From: Rhodanobacter sp.
GTDB lineage: Bacteria > Pseudomonadota > Gammaproteobacteria > Xanthomonadales > Rhodanobacteraceae
NCBI GenBank assembly: GCA_004298045.1
Contig: SCRM01000008.1
Location: 62,001-126,000 of the forward strand
Reading direction: 5' to 3'
Length of the DNA stretch: 64,000 bases
The notes beneath the pieces were generated by a model. The model saw only the letters and a program-made list of their open reading frames with translations, was not told the origin of the DNA and ran no database searches. Position numbers and translations under genes: made by a program. Below are positions 34,166 through 43,143 of this stretch, piece by piece; position 1 is the first letter of the stretch; the number at the start of each line of letters is the position of its first letter.

Positions 34166-35515
34166 ATGCGTTTGAAGCTGCTCACCGTTGCGCTGGCATT
34201 GGCCGCAATCTCCTTGCCCGGCCACGGCGAAGACCTGCTCGACGCGTATCGCGAAGCACGCGCCAACGATCCGGTGCTGGCCCAGGCCGACGCCACCCGC
34301 CTCGCCACCGGCGAAGGCGTGACGCAAGCGCGCGCGCTGTTGCTGCCGCAGATCAACGGCAGTCTCGCGCTCAGCCAGACCAACGGCGGCACCGGCGGCC
34401 GCTTCCAGGATCCGAACAATCCCGGCCAGTTCCTCACCAGCAGCGCCATTGGCCACAGCCGCACCCGCAGCCTGAATGCCAACCTCAGCCAGACGGTGTT
34501 CGACTTCTCGAAGTACGCCAACCTCAAGGCTGCGCATTCCTCTGCCAATGCGCAGGATCAGCTCTATCAGGCCGCGCTGCAGAACCTTTACGTGCGCGTG
34601 ACCGGCGCCTACTTCACGGTGCTCACCGACGAGGATCAGCTGGCCTTCGCCAAGGCCAACGAAGACGCCTTGAAGCAGCAGTTCGATCAGGCCGACCAGC
34701 GCTTCAAGGTGGGGCTGGCGGCAGTCACCGACGTGTATCAGGCCAAATCCGCCTACGAGGCCGCGCGTACCCAGACCATCGCCGCCAAGAACACGCTCGA
34801 CAACGACCGCGAAGCGCTCACCCAGATCACCGGCAGGCCGACCGGCGACCTCAAAAAGCTGCGCGACCAGTTGCCGATGCAGGCGCCCGACCCCGCCGAC
34901 CCCGACGCGTGGGTGCAGAAGGCACTTGCCGCCAACCCGAACCTCATGGCGCAAAAAGACAACCTCTCCGCGGCCGAACACAACATCACCTCGGCGCGCG
35001 CCGGCCACCTGCCGACGCTCACGGCCGGCGTCAATTACGGCAAGAGTTCCAGTTGGTACGAAAACGCGGCCATCCACTCCAACACGCCATCCACGACCAC
35101 GGTGGGGCTCACGCTCAACGTGCCGATCTTTTCCGGCGGCGCCACCCAGTCGCGCGTGCGTCAGGCGATCTACAACCGCGATGCGGCGCAGGATTCGGTC
35201 GAGATCGAACGCCGCCAGTTGCGTGCGGCGACGCTCAATTATTACCGCTCGGTGCTCGCCGGCGTGAGCCAGGTGGAGTCGGGCAAGGCCGCGGTGGAGT
35301 CGGCGCAGAAGGCGCTGGATGCCACCCGCGCCGGCTTCGATGTCGGCACCCAGACCATGGTCAATGTGTTGATCGCGATCCAGACCCTGACCCAGGCCGA
35401 AAGCAGCTATTCGCAGGCACGCCATCAACTGGTGCTGAACCGCCTGCTGCTGAAACAGAGCGCCGGTGCCGCCAGCCTGTCCGACCTGCAGGACATCAAC
35501 GCGTTGCTGCAGTGA
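34166..35515 (+). CDS. tolC: TolC family outer-membrane channel
   Basis: A 449-residue outer-membrane efflux protein that forms the trimeric exit duct for type I secretion and drug pumps. A signal peptide (MRLKLLTVALALAAISLPGHG) is followed by two OEP repeats; typical features are EDLLDAYREARANDPVL, the YLQTVFDF-like SQTVFDFSKYANLK, and DVYQAKSAYEAARTQ plus GFDVGTQTMVNVLIA. A GCGAGG ribosome site precedes ATG 34166; the open frame further upstream overlaps pcm. Downstream waaA converges. Confidence 0.95.
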   Translation: MRLKLLTVALALAAISLPGHGEDLLDAYREARANDPVLAQADATRLATGEGVTQARALLLPQINGSLALSQTNGGTGGRFQDPNNPGQFLTSSAIGHSRTRSLNANLSQTVFDFSKYANLKAAHSSANAQDQLYQAALQNLYVRVTGAYFTVLTDEDQLAFAKANEDALKQQFDQADQRFKVGLAAVTDVYQAKSAYEAARTQTIAAKNTLDNDREALTQITGRPTGDLKKLRDQLPMQAPDPADPDAWVQKALAANPNLMAQKDNLSAAEHNITSARAGHLPTLTAGVNYGKSSSWYENAAIHSNTPSTTTVGLTLNVPIFSGGATQSRVRQAIYNRDAAQDSVEIERRQLRAATLNYYRSVLAGVSQVESGKAAVESAQKALDATRAGFDVGTQTMVNVLIAIQTLTQAESSYSQARHQLVLNRLLLKQSAGAASLSDLQDINALLQ

Positions 35516-35516
35516 G

Positions 35517-35547
35517 CCGGGAATAGGGAATCGGGAATCGGGAATCG
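35517..35547. repeat. GGGAATCGGGAATC-type tandem repeat after tolC
   Basis: CCGGGAATAGGGAATCGGG with further GGGAATC units gives four near-copies of a 7-8-nt unit. Just right of it, GGCTTCGC-GT-GCGAAGCC (35577-35594) forms a perfect 8-bp hairpin without a T-run, between the converging tolC and waaA genes. Confidence 0.65.
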
Positions 35548-35628
35548 AAGAGCCGCACCATCGCGAAGACGCGGACGGCTTCGCGTGCGAAGCCCCGTCA
35601 CGATAAAACCCCGCCCGACCGACCGGCC

Positions 35629-36900
35629 TCAGCTCAAGTGCGCGTCGATCAGTTGTAGCAGGCGGCCAGTGGCGCCGCGTTCACGCTCGAACAAGCGTTG
35701 CGCCGCCTGCCCCATCGCCGCCCGCCGCGGCGCGTCGCCGAGCAGCGCCAGCGCGGTTTGGCCCAGCTGTTCGGCATCCGCCACGCGCACCGCGCCGCCT
35801 TGGTCGATCAGGCTGGCGGTGATCTCGGCAAAGTTGAAGGTGTGCGGGCCCACCACCACCGGGGTGCCGAGCGCGGCCGGCTCCAGCACGTTGTGGCCGC
35901 CGATCGGCAGGAGGCTGCCACCGACGAAGGCCAGGGCACTGGCGGCAAAGAACGGCATCAGCTGGCCCATGGCGTCGATCACGAACACCTGATGGCTCAC
36001 CGCCGGCATCCCGTCTTCGCCATAGCTGCCCACGGTGAACCCCATGCCGCGCGCAGCGTGGATCGCCTCAGCAAACCGCTCCGGGTGGCGTGGCGCGATC
36101 AGCAACAAGGCATCCGGCAGGCGCCGCAACACGTCCAGGTGCGCGTTCAACGCAGCCTGCTCCTCACCCTCGTGCGTGCTGGCCGCGATCCACACCGGGC
36201 GTCCGGCGCCCCAGTGTTCGCGCAGGCGCGCACCCGCCACCCGCGCATCCGGTGGAATCGGCATGTCGTACTTGAGGTTGCCGCACACCAGCACGCGCCT
36301 GGACGGCGCGCCAATCAGGCGATAACGGTCGGCATCCGCCGGCGATTGCGCCGCGATCACGTCGACACAACCCAGCGCCGCGCGCAGCATGCCGCGCAGC
36401 GGGCGCGGACGGTAGCCGCGCAACGAGCGCTCGGACAAGCGCGCGTTGACGATCATCAGCGGCACGCGGTACCGGTGGCAGGCGAAATACAGGTTCGGCC
36501 AAATCTCGGTCTCGACGATCAGGGCAACGCGCGGCTTGAGCTTGCGCAAAAACCGGTTCACCGCATACGGCAAGTCGTACGGCAGGTAGATGTGGAACAC
36601 GCTGTCGCCGAACAGCTGCTGCACCCGCGCGGTGCCGGTGGGCGTTACGGTGGTGATGACCAAAGGCGCATCGGGGTACGCCAGCTTGAGCGCCTTGACC
36701 AACGGCTCGGCCGCGTTTACTTCCCCCACCGATACCGCATGCACCCACAGGCAGCCGCAGACGCGCTGCGGTGCACTGAAAAAGCCGAAGCGCTCGGCCC
36801 AGCGCCAGTAGTAAGGTCGCGAGCGGAAACCGCGCAACGCCAGCCGCAGCACGATCAGCGGCGTCGCCAGGTACATCGCCAAAGTGTAGAGAAAACGCAA
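35629..36900 (-). CDS. waaA: 3-deoxy-D-manno-octulosonic acid transferase
   Basis: WaaA (KdtA) adds Kdo to lipid IVA, starting the LPS inner core at the cytoplasmic face. A 423-residue protein results from the TTG at 36900 (LRFLYTLAMYLATPLIVLRL), which has GCGGAG seven bases upstream; the N-terminal hydrophobic anchor and family length support it. GT30 marks are VHAVSVGEVNAAEPLV (catalytic Glu about 60), FVETEIWPNL-like IVETEIWPNL and NARLSERS. An open frame to 37116 only adds an arginine-rich leader. It is divergent from lpxL. Confidence 0.93.
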   Translation of the reverse strand: MRFLYTLAMYLATPLIVLRLALRGFRSRPYYWRWAERFGFFSAPQRVCGCLWVHAVSVGEVNAAEPLVKALKLAYPDAPLVITTVTPTGTARVQQLFGDSVFHIYLPYDLPYAVNRFLRKLKPRVALIVETEIWPNLYFACHRYRVPLMIVNARLSERSLRGYRPRPLRGMLRAALGCVDVIAAQSPADADRYRLIGAPSRRVLVCGNLKYDMPIPPDARVAGARLREHWGAGRPVWIAASTHEGEEQAALNAHLDVLRRLPDALLLIAPRHPERFAEAIHAARGMGFTVGSYGEDGMPAVSHQVFVIDAMGQLMPFFAASALAFVGGSLLPIGGHNVLEPAALGTPVVVGPHTFNFAEITASLIDQGGAVRVADAEQLGQTALALLGDAPRRAAMGQAAQRLFERERGATGRLLQLIDAHLS

Positions 36901-36971
36901 CGGCAAGCTCCGCAAACCACGCGAGTATACGGGAGCGCCGCGATGACTCCGGCCGGCAGGCGGACGTCCAC

Positions 36972-36977
36972 TACAAT
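36972..36977 (+). promoter_or_regulatory. -10-like box TACAAT immediately upstream of lpxL
   Basis: TACAATGCGCGC is identical to the sequence in front of yqgE. It ends seven bases before ATG 36985, so the transcript may be leaderless; no Shine-Dalgarno lies in between. Confidence 0.45.
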
Positions 36978-36984
36978 GCGCGCG

Positions 36985-37911
36985 ATGCCCGGTTCCCGTC
37001 GTCCCCGTTTCCAGCGCGCTTTGCTCGCCCCCCACCTGTGGCCGGCGTGGCTTGGTGTCGGCGTCATCTGGCTGCTCGCGCGTCTGCCGTATCGCGCACT
37101 GATGCACGTGGGCCACGTGCTTGGCGCGCTGATATGCCGGGTGCCGTCACCGCGGCGGCGGGTGGCTGCCACCAACATCCGCCTGTGTTTTCCCCAGCTG
37201 GACGCGGCAGCACAAGCCGCGCTGGTCAACGCCCACCTGCGCGACATCGGCCTGATGCTGACCGAGTTCGCGCTGGGTTGGCTGGGCTCGAAACGGGCGA
37301 TCGCCCGCGTGCCAGTGACGATCGAGGGGTTGGAGCACCTCGCCACCGCGCGGGCGCAAAACCGCGGCGTGCTGTTGGTGGGCGGGCACTTTTCGCATCT
37401 GGAGCTGTGCGCGCGACTGGTGTCGCAGCGCATCGGCATCGCCGGCATGTATCGCAAGATGGACTCTGCCGTGTTCGAGCATGTCGTGCTGCGCGCGCGG
37501 CTGGACTACGCCACCGCCATGTTCGACAAGGACGACATCCGCGGCACGGTGAAATATCTGCGCGCCGGCGGCACGCTGTGGTACGCGCCCGACCAGGACA
37601 TGCGCAGCAAGGACAACGTGTTCGTGCCGTTCTTCGGTGTGCCGGCGGCCACCATTACCGCCACCCATCACCTTGCACGCTTGTCCGGCGCACTGGTGAT
37701 CCCGTTTTTCCACCGCCGGCTGCCACACGGCAAGGGCTACGTCATGCGCCTTGGCGCGCCGCTGGCCGATTTTCCCAGTACCGATGCCGCCGCCGACACC
37801 GCCCGCATCAACGCCTGCATCGAGGCCATGGTGCGTGCGGCGCCTGAGCAATACCTGTGGGTGCACAAGCGGTTCAAAACGCGGCCTGAAGGTGCACCTG
37901 CGGTCTACTGA
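36985..37911 (+). CDS. lpxL: Lipid A biosynthesis lauroyl/acyl-transferase (LpxL/HtrB family)
   Basis: An inner-membrane acyltransferase that adds a secondary acyl chain to Kdo2-lipid IVA. The 308-residue protein has an N-terminal anchor (AWLGVGVIWLLARLPYRAL, about 18-36), the catalytic HX4E motif at H135 to E140 (GGHFSHLEL), YRKMDS and WYAPDQDMRSKDNVFVPFFG. ATG 36985 gives the normal N-terminus MPGSRRPRFQRALL. ATGs at 36976 and 36943 are also in frame; the latter has GGGAG upstream but would put the TACAAT box inside the gene. Confidence 0.93.
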   Translation: MPGSRRPRFQRALLAPHLWPAWLGVGVIWLLARLPYRALMHVGHVLGALICRVPSPRRRVAATNIRLCFPQLDAAAQAALVNAHLRDIGLMLTEFALGWLGSKRAIARVPVTIEGLEHLATARAQNRGVLLVGGHFSHLELCARLVSQRIGIAGMYRKMDSAVFEHVVLRARLDYATAMFDKDDIRGTVKYLRAGGTLWYAPDQDMRSKDNVFVPFFGVPAATITATHHLARLSGALVIPFFHRRLPHGKGYVMRLGAPLADFPSTDAAADTARINACIEAMVRAAPEQYLWVHKRFKTRPEGAPAVY

Positions 37912-37977
37912 CGCGCGAAAGCCGGCGAAAAGGTGGCGGAAACACCGTGCGCGCCCTCGTCCCCCCACGACACATTC

Positions 37978-38536
37978 ATGCAGCACTTCCTTACGTCGAT
38001 GCAGGATCGCACCGCTCGGCGCAGTGCGTCCGCCACGCGCGGTTTCTACACCTTGAAATACGCGCGGCGCAGCCTGCGCCGGCGGGCCTCTGCATGCGGC
38101 GTGACCGGCTTTTGCGTACGAGACGCCGCGCATGCACGCCATGCTGGCCCACGACCCGCGCCTGGTCGAACGCCCCGACACGCCTACATCAGCCGCAGGC
38201 TTGGCGCTGCCGCTGGCTACGCCATCATCCGCAGCCACTACACCTTGGTACTGACGCACCTCCCGCTCGCATGCTCCCGCCGGTCGCGCAGCAGTCGGCA
38301 CGCTGACCCCGAAGGACGGCAAGAGACTGGGCATCGAGCTGCGCCGCCCAACTGGCCGCAGCCACGAAGGCGAACTCACGGTGTCCGCCAGGCGCAACGC
38401 GGTGCGCGACATTGCCCGGGTCGACACAAGCATCGCAGTGCATTTCGCAAGCGCGAGGCACTGCGCGTTGTCGCCACCCGCTGGTTGCCTGACGCCCTCG
38501 AACTGTCCTGCCGCCCGCGCAGGCTGAGGCCCACGT
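37978..38536 (+). pseudogene. Decayed VirK/YbjX family (DUF535) gene
   Basis: Pieces of one protein family appear in order but in two alternating frames. ATG 37978 opens with FYTLKYARRSLRRRA. At 38117 the next frame reads YETPRMHAMLAHDPRLVERP. Near 38183 a one-base loss switches back to YISRRLGAAAGYAIIRSHYT, and after about 38290 the second frame resumes with LTPKDGKRLGIELRRP and EGELTVS. Order and spacing match VirK/YbjX (DUF535) proteins, which are tied to lipid A and membrane integrity in enterobacteria. At least three frameshifts make a functional product unlikely. Position beside lpxL fits an envelope role for the ancestor. Confidence 0.7.
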
Positions 38537-39832
38537 TCACTCTCGTGTGGGCTGCTGCGCCAACTTGAGTGCAGCGCACCACAATGCCAGCAGCCACGCG
38601 AACAGCAGGCCCCACCACGCGGAGTAGAACGCCAGGTGGGTGTTGAACGGAAACACCATCACGCCCAGTGCCAGCGTCACCGGCCAGGCGCGTTCACGTG
38701 CCTGCGCACCCGCGCGCCGCCACGCGCGCACCGCAATGGCCAGCGCCACGAGCCACAGCACCAGCCCCAGTGCACCGGTTTCAGTCAGGATTTCCAGCAC
38801 GATCTGGTGTGCATGGCACGCTCCCTGGCCGGCGCCGCAGGGCTCGGCGATGAGGAAGTGGTCCTGCGTCGGCGCAAATCGCGGATAGGCATAGCGGAAC
38901 GCGCGCACGCCGACGCCGGTCCACGGGTGCGCAGCGATCATCTTCAGGCTGTCGTGCCAGATATCGAGCCGACCGGTGAGCGCGGCATCCAGCCCGCTGC
39001 GCGTGCCCTGCAAAGCGTCCAGCGTGCGCGCCATGCGCGCCTCGAACGGGGCCGAGGTTTGCCACGCCACCGCGGCAGCCAACGCCAGGGCCAACGCTGC
39101 GGCACCCAGATACGCCACAAACCGTTGCCGGGAGGGCGCCACGCGCCACGCACACGCGAGCGCCACCAGGCCGTAGCACAACCACGCGGCACGCGAACCA
39201 GCGAGCAGCACCGGACCCAGCATCAGGAGCCACGCCACCGCCAGCCCCGGGCGCCCCCAGCGCCGCTGTGCGGCCCACAACGCAAACGGCGAAAGCACGG
39301 CGAGCGTCGGCCCAAACTTGGGGTTGCTCGCCCCGAAAATGCCGGTCAGGCGATCCGGCTGCGCGGGCCCGCCAAGGCTCCAGCCGGTGAACCCCTGCAC
39401 CCAGGCGTCGCCCACCCACAGCGCCAGGACGGCGGCCACCGCCACATACAGCGCAGCCAAGCGCGATTCGCGATCCACCACGAGACACGCATACACGCCC
39501 AGCGGCAGATACCGCAACAGGGCCGCGACCGTGCCCCAGCTCTTGCCCGGCGCCAACGAATGCGGCGCGGAAGCCAACGCCGCCAGAAAGTACCCCGCCA
39601 AGAGTGCCAGCAGCAGGCTGGCCCCGCGCGGCCACGCCCAGGCACGCCGACGCCGCACGAAATCGGCCGCCAGCACCAGGGTGCACAGCAAGGTGCCCAG
39701 CTCGCTGCTGCGCCCAAACGGCAGCAGGGCCACCACCAGCCAGAACGGCCACAGCGGCGACCGCAAGGCGGCCTTCATGCGATCAACAAGGGTAATCATG
39801 CGCGATGCCGTCCAGGCGACCGCACGCATCAT
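38537..39832 (-). CDS. O-antigen ligase family membrane protein
   Basis: A 431-residue polytopic protein with about 10-12 membrane helices. The Wzy/WaaL C-terminal signature is present: HPWTGVGVRAFRYAYPRF in the large periplasmic loop and HAHQIVLEILTETGALGLVL following, including the conserved histidine. These enzymes join or polymerise polysaccharide on lipid carriers at the periplasmic face. The glycosyltransferase gene upstream ends 7 nt before it, so they share a transcript. ATGs at 39799 and 39778 are alternative starts. WaaL versus another ligase cannot be decided from sequence alone. Confidence 0.88.
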   Translation of the reverse strand: MMRAVAWTASRMITLVDRMKAALRSPLWPFWLVVALLPFGRSSELGTLLCTLVLAADFVRRRRAWAWPRGASLLLALLAGYFLAALASAPHSLAPGKSWGTVAALLRYLPLGVYACLVVDRESRLAALYVAVAAVLALWVGDAWVQGFTGWSLGGPAQPDRLTGIFGASNPKFGPTLAVLSPFALWAAQRRWGRPGLAVAWLLMLGPVLLAGSRAAWLCYGLVALACAWRVAPSRQRFVAYLGAAALALALAAAVAWQTSAPFEARMARTLDALQGTRSGLDAALTGRLDIWHDSLKMIAAHPWTGVGVRAFRYAYPRFAPTQDHFLIAEPCGAGQGACHAHQIVLEILTETGALGLVLWLVALAIAVRAWRRAGAQARERAWPVTLALGVMVFPFNTHLAFYSAWWGLLFAWLLALWCAALKLAQQPTRE

Positions 39833-39838
39833 AAGCGC

Positions 39839-41008
39839 TCAGGCGGTGGCAACATCCGCGTACAACGCCAGCACGGCGTCCTGCATGTCGCGCAGCCGGT
39901 AGGACTGCAGCATCGGGATCGGCGGTGCCACCCGCAACAACTCGGCCGCACGTTCCACCAGCCGTTCCCGATCCCCCAGCGGCACCCGCCCGGCGGGATA
40001 CAGCTCGGCCAGCAGCTCGCCGACGCCACCGTGCGCGTAACCAAGCACGGGCCGACACAGGGAAAGCGCTTCAACCACGGTGCGCCCGAACGACTCGGGC
40101 TTGTTCGACAACTGCAGGATCAAGCTGGACACCGCATAGACGTCGCGCACATCGCTGCGCGGGGGCGTCAGCACCACCTGCGTGCCCAGCCCGCGCTCGG
40201 CAATCAATGCGCGCAACTCGGCAATGTAGGCCTCGCGCCCAGGTTCGATCGCGCCGAGCAACAGCAGCCGGGCGTCGATGCCGCGCCGCTTGAGGTCGGC
40301 CAGGAGCTCGATCGCGTCGCGGTGCCCCTTGAGCCGCGTGCCGCGCCCAGGCAGCGTGAGCAAGGGCGCCCCTGCCAACTGCGGGTATTCCGCCAAAAAC
40401 GCCCGGCGCCAGGATTCGTCCGGGCGGTAGCCATAGGGGAACGCGTCGGGGTCGATGCCGCGCGGTATCACCCGCACCCGGTTGGGTTCCAGCATCGGGT
40501 AATGGCCGAGCACGTAGTCGCGCAGGGTTTGCGACACCACGACCACGCGCTCACCGCGCAACAGGATCGAGCTGTAACGCCCCGGCGAGTTGAGCCCGTG
40601 CACGGTGGTGACGAAATGCGGCCGCGGCCGCAGGCCCTTGAGGGCCCACCAGCCCAGCCATGCCGGCAACCGCGAGCGTGCGTGCACGATGTCGGGTCGA
40701 AGCTCGCGCAGCGTGCGGCGCAAACGCGGCAAGCGCGCCAGCGTGGTCAGCGATTTTTGCCCGATGTCGAGCGTGATGTGCTCGCTGCCTTCGGCCAGCA
40801 GGCGCTCCACCAACCGTCCCCCCGCGGAAATCACCACCGAGCGATGACCGGCCTGCACCAGCGCGCGCGCAACCTCCAGCGTCGAGCGCTCGGCGCCGCC
40901 GGAGCGCAACGCGGGGATCAGCTGAACGACGGTCAGCCGCAACGGTGGCGAAGTGCTACCGGACATGGTTCCCGTCTGTGGGCCTGCATCCTGGTGCAAG
41001 AGCTTCAT
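39839..41008 (-). CDS. GT4-family glycosyltransferase
   Basis: A 389-residue GT-B fold sugar transferase, probably acting in LPS or surface glycan assembly. The N-domain has LIPALRSGGAERSTLEVARA, and the C-domain shows PGRGTRLKGHRDAIELL and the EX7E nucleotide-sugar motif in PESFGRTVVEALSLCRPVLG. ATG 40966 (MSGSTSPPLRL), with GGGAA close upstream, is an equally good start and would remove 14 residues. It is followed directly by the ligase gene. Confidence 0.9.
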   Translation of the reverse strand: MKLLHQDAGPQTGTMSGSTSPPLRLTVVQLIPALRSGGAERSTLEVARALVQAGHRSVVISAGGRLVERLLAEGSEHITLDIGQKSLTTLARLPRLRRTLRELRPDIVHARSRLPAWLGWWALKGLRPRPHFVTTVHGLNSPGRYSSILLRGERVVVVSQTLRDYVLGHYPMLEPNRVRVIPRGIDPDAFPYGYRPDESWRRAFLAEYPQLAGAPLLTLPGRGTRLKGHRDAIELLADLKRRGIDARLLLLGAIEPGREAYIAELRALIAERGLGTQVVLTPPRSDVRDVYAVSSLILQLSNKPESFGRTVVEALSLCRPVLGYAHGGVGELLAELYPAGRVPLGDRERLVERAAELLRVAPPIPMLQSYRLRDMQDAVLALYADVATA

Positions 41009-41060
41009 GTGGAAGCCGAAGCAAGATTGATGCCGTCCAGGCCCCGAACGACATGACGCG

Positions 41061-41315
41061 TCAGTCGGTCAGGACGTAACGCGAGGCACAATAAGGACAA
41101 ACGGTCTCGCCACCGTCGTCGACGATCGGCAAATAAATTTTGGGATGCGCATTCCACAGCGACATGCCGGGCATCGGACACGACAACGGCAGGTCGGCGC
41201 GCGTCACTTCGTAACGTTTTTGGGCGCAGGTGTGACCCGCACCCACGTGGGTCAGCGGCTCATGCACCTTCTTGACCAGTTGCTGGGCGTCGGCCCGAGT
41301 GGCAGGGACGGACAT
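41061..41315 (-). CDS. Zinc-finger domain protein (CHCC type)
   Basis: An 84-residue protein with a C-terminal CHCC zinc site: Cys in LSCPMPGMSLW, His in AHPKIYLPI, and the pair CPYC before ASRYVLTD. This matches the short zf-CHCC family related to the NDUFS6 subunit of complex I, widespread and functionally unassigned in bacteria. An additional Cys in GHTCAQKRYEV precedes it. The product is small and soluble; it is transcribed alone. Confidence 0.85.
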   Translation of the reverse strand: MSVPATRADAQQLVKKVHEPLTHVGAGHTCAQKRYEVTRADLPLSCPMPGMSLWNAHPKIYLPIVDDGGETVCPYCASRYVLTD

Positions 41316-41413
41316 GGAAGCTCCGATCGAAACAGGACAGGCGCCATGTTAGCAGCCTGCCCGGCAACTGCCGCCTGCCGACCCGCGCTGCCACGGGTCG
41401 ACGGCGGCCCGCT

Positions 41414-41998
41414 TCACTTTGCCTTCGGCACCGAGCCTTCGGTGGTGATGCGCACCTGCACCTCGTCCCCCACCATCGGCACCATCATGCCCATGCCGAA
41501 ATCGGAGCGCTTGAGCGTGGCCGTGGCATCAAATCCGATTGCCGGTTGCTGGTTCATCGGATGCGGGCCAACGCGGTTGAGCACGGCGTCCAGGGTGATC
41601 GGCCGGGTCACCCCGTGGATGGTGAGGTTGCCGGTGACCTTGAAATGCCTGGCGTCGACCGGCTCCACCCTGGTGCTCTTGAACGTGACGGTGGGGTACT
41701 TTGCCGCGTCAAAAAAGTCGGTCTTCTTCAGGTGCTCGTCGAGCGCCGGCACATGGGTGTCGAGCTTGGACAGCGGCAACGTGACCTCGACGCTGGACGC
41801 CGCCGGGTGCTGTTCATCGAACGTCACCGTGCCCTGCGCCAGACCGAGGTCGGCGGTGGGATGGGAGTAGTCAAAGTGGCTCCAGCTGAACAACACCATG
41901 GTGTGGTTGGGATCGAGCTGGTAGGTGACCGGGTTGGCCTGGGCGACCGTCGCCACACCAAGCAGGCCGGCAAGCAGCAGGCTGGAAAACACGCGCAT
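41414..41998 (-). CDS. YceI family periplasmic lipid-binding protein
   Basis: A 194-residue lipocalin-like beta-barrel protein that binds a polyisoprenoid-type lipid in the periplasm. A signal peptide is clear (MRVFSSLLLAGLLGVATVAQA, cut before NPVTY). Family signatures are YQLDPNHTMVLFSWSHFDYS, SKLDTHVPALDEHLKK with FFDAAKYPTVTFKST, and SDFGMG near the end. GTGGAGA precedes ATG 41998. It is divergent from the ELM1-like gene. Confidence 0.92.
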   Translation of the reverse strand: MRVFSSLLLAGLLGVATVAQANPVTYQLDPNHTMVLFSWSHFDYSHPTADLGLAQGTVTFDEQHPAASSVEVTLPLSKLDTHVPALDEHLKKTDFFDAAKYPTVTFKSTRVEPVDARHFKVTGNLTIHGVTRPITLDAVLNRVGPHPMNQQPAIGFDATATLKRSDFGMGMMVPMVGDEVQVRITTEGSVPKAK

Positions 41999-42155
41999 GG
42001 GGGATCTCCACGGGAAAAAGGGCTGGCCGCCGGTATCCTCTGCTGACACCGCGACCACAAGCGAGCGGCCAGTCTATCGGCATGGCCGCACCGCCGAAAT
42101 CCACGCAGGGGCAACGCAGCGTGCACGCAACCACACCAATTCTGCGCCACCAGCC

Positions 42156-43143
42156 ATGAGCGTCCTGCTTCGCGACGAGTGCTGGGTCATTACCGACTTT
42201 GCCACCGGCAACCAGCGCCAGGCGCTGGCCCTGGCCGAGCGCATGGACTTGCCGGCCCGCCATCTGCAACTCGAACCGCGCGCGCCGTGGTCGTGGCTGG
42301 CGCCGCGCTTCGCGATCGGCGGCGCGTGGGTCCTGTCGCGCGAGCAACGCGCGTTGTTCGCCCCCCCCATGGCCACGGCTGGCCATCGGCTGCGGCCGCG
42401 CCGCCTCCCTGTTCACCCGCATGCTTGGCCGCCTCACCCACGGGCGCTGCCACACCGTGCAGATCCTCGACCCGCGCATCGACCCGGTACACTGGAACAT
42501 TGTCATTGCGCCACGCCACGACCAGTTGACCGGCGCCAACGTGCTGACCCCGCTCGGTTCACTCAACCCGGTGGACGACGCATGGCTGGCCGCCGGGCGC
42601 GAGGCCAATCCCGGCCTGGCCGAACTGCCACAGCCGCGCGTGGGCGTGCTGCTTGGTGGCCCGCGCAGCGGGCTCGCCATGGACAGCGCCTACGCGCAAA
42701 CCCTGGTGGCCCGGCTTGCCGCCCGCCAGCGGCGCGAAGGTGGCAGCCTGTTCGTGCTGCGTTCGCGCCGCACGAGCGCGGACATGGTGGCGGTCTTCCG
42801 CCACGCCCTTGCCAGCATTCCCGGCATGCTGTGGTCCGGCCCGGACGATGGCCGCAACCCCTACCCCGGCGTACTCGGCTGGGCCGACCGGCTGGTGGCG
42901 ACGCCGGATTCGGTCAACATGCTGAGCGAGGCCTGCGCCGTCGGTTGTGCAGTACACACGTTCCCCACATCAACCATGCCAGCGAAGCTGCAACGATTCC
43001 ATCAGGCCCTGCGCGCGCAGCACCTGCTGCATGACCTGGACGACGACGCGCCGCTGCGCCAGCCGCCGCTGCGCGAAACCGCCGACATCGCACGCCAGGT
43101 GCGCGAACGGATGGCCGCCGCAGACGGCATCACCCCGCGCTGA
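42156..43143 (+). pseudogene. ELM1-like (mitochondrial-fission-ELM1 family) gene with frameshift at a C8 tract
   Basis: Two overlapping frames make one protein. From ATG 42156 the first frame reads MSVLLRDECWVITDFATGNQ through AWVLSREQRALFAPP. At the run of eight C (42361-42368) the coherent sequence moves to the +1 frame, continuing PWPRLAIGCGRAASLFTRML, HTVQILDPRID, RVGVLLGGPRSG and ATPDSVNMLSEACAVG. These are features of the ELM1-like family of nucleoside-diphosphate-sugar-epimerase-annotated proteins. With seven C the gene would encode about 328 residues, the expected family size. This may be a sequencing error, a real mutation or a slippage switch. The 3' end overlaps the converging glutaredoxin-like gene by 14 nt. 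Confidence 0.72.

Noticed and set aside
35517-35547. CRISPR-like array
   Set aside because: Units are only 7-8 nt with no spacers, and no cas genes are nearby; it is a simple dispersed intergenic repeat.
37933-38568. Intact 211-codon gene in the gap after lpxL
   Set aside because: Family-like pieces alternate between two frames, so the single open frame is not a functional product.
41925-43034. Full-length protein from the first frame across the C8 tract
   Set aside because: After the tract the first frame becomes Pro/Arg/His-rich and family-like sequence continues in the other frame.
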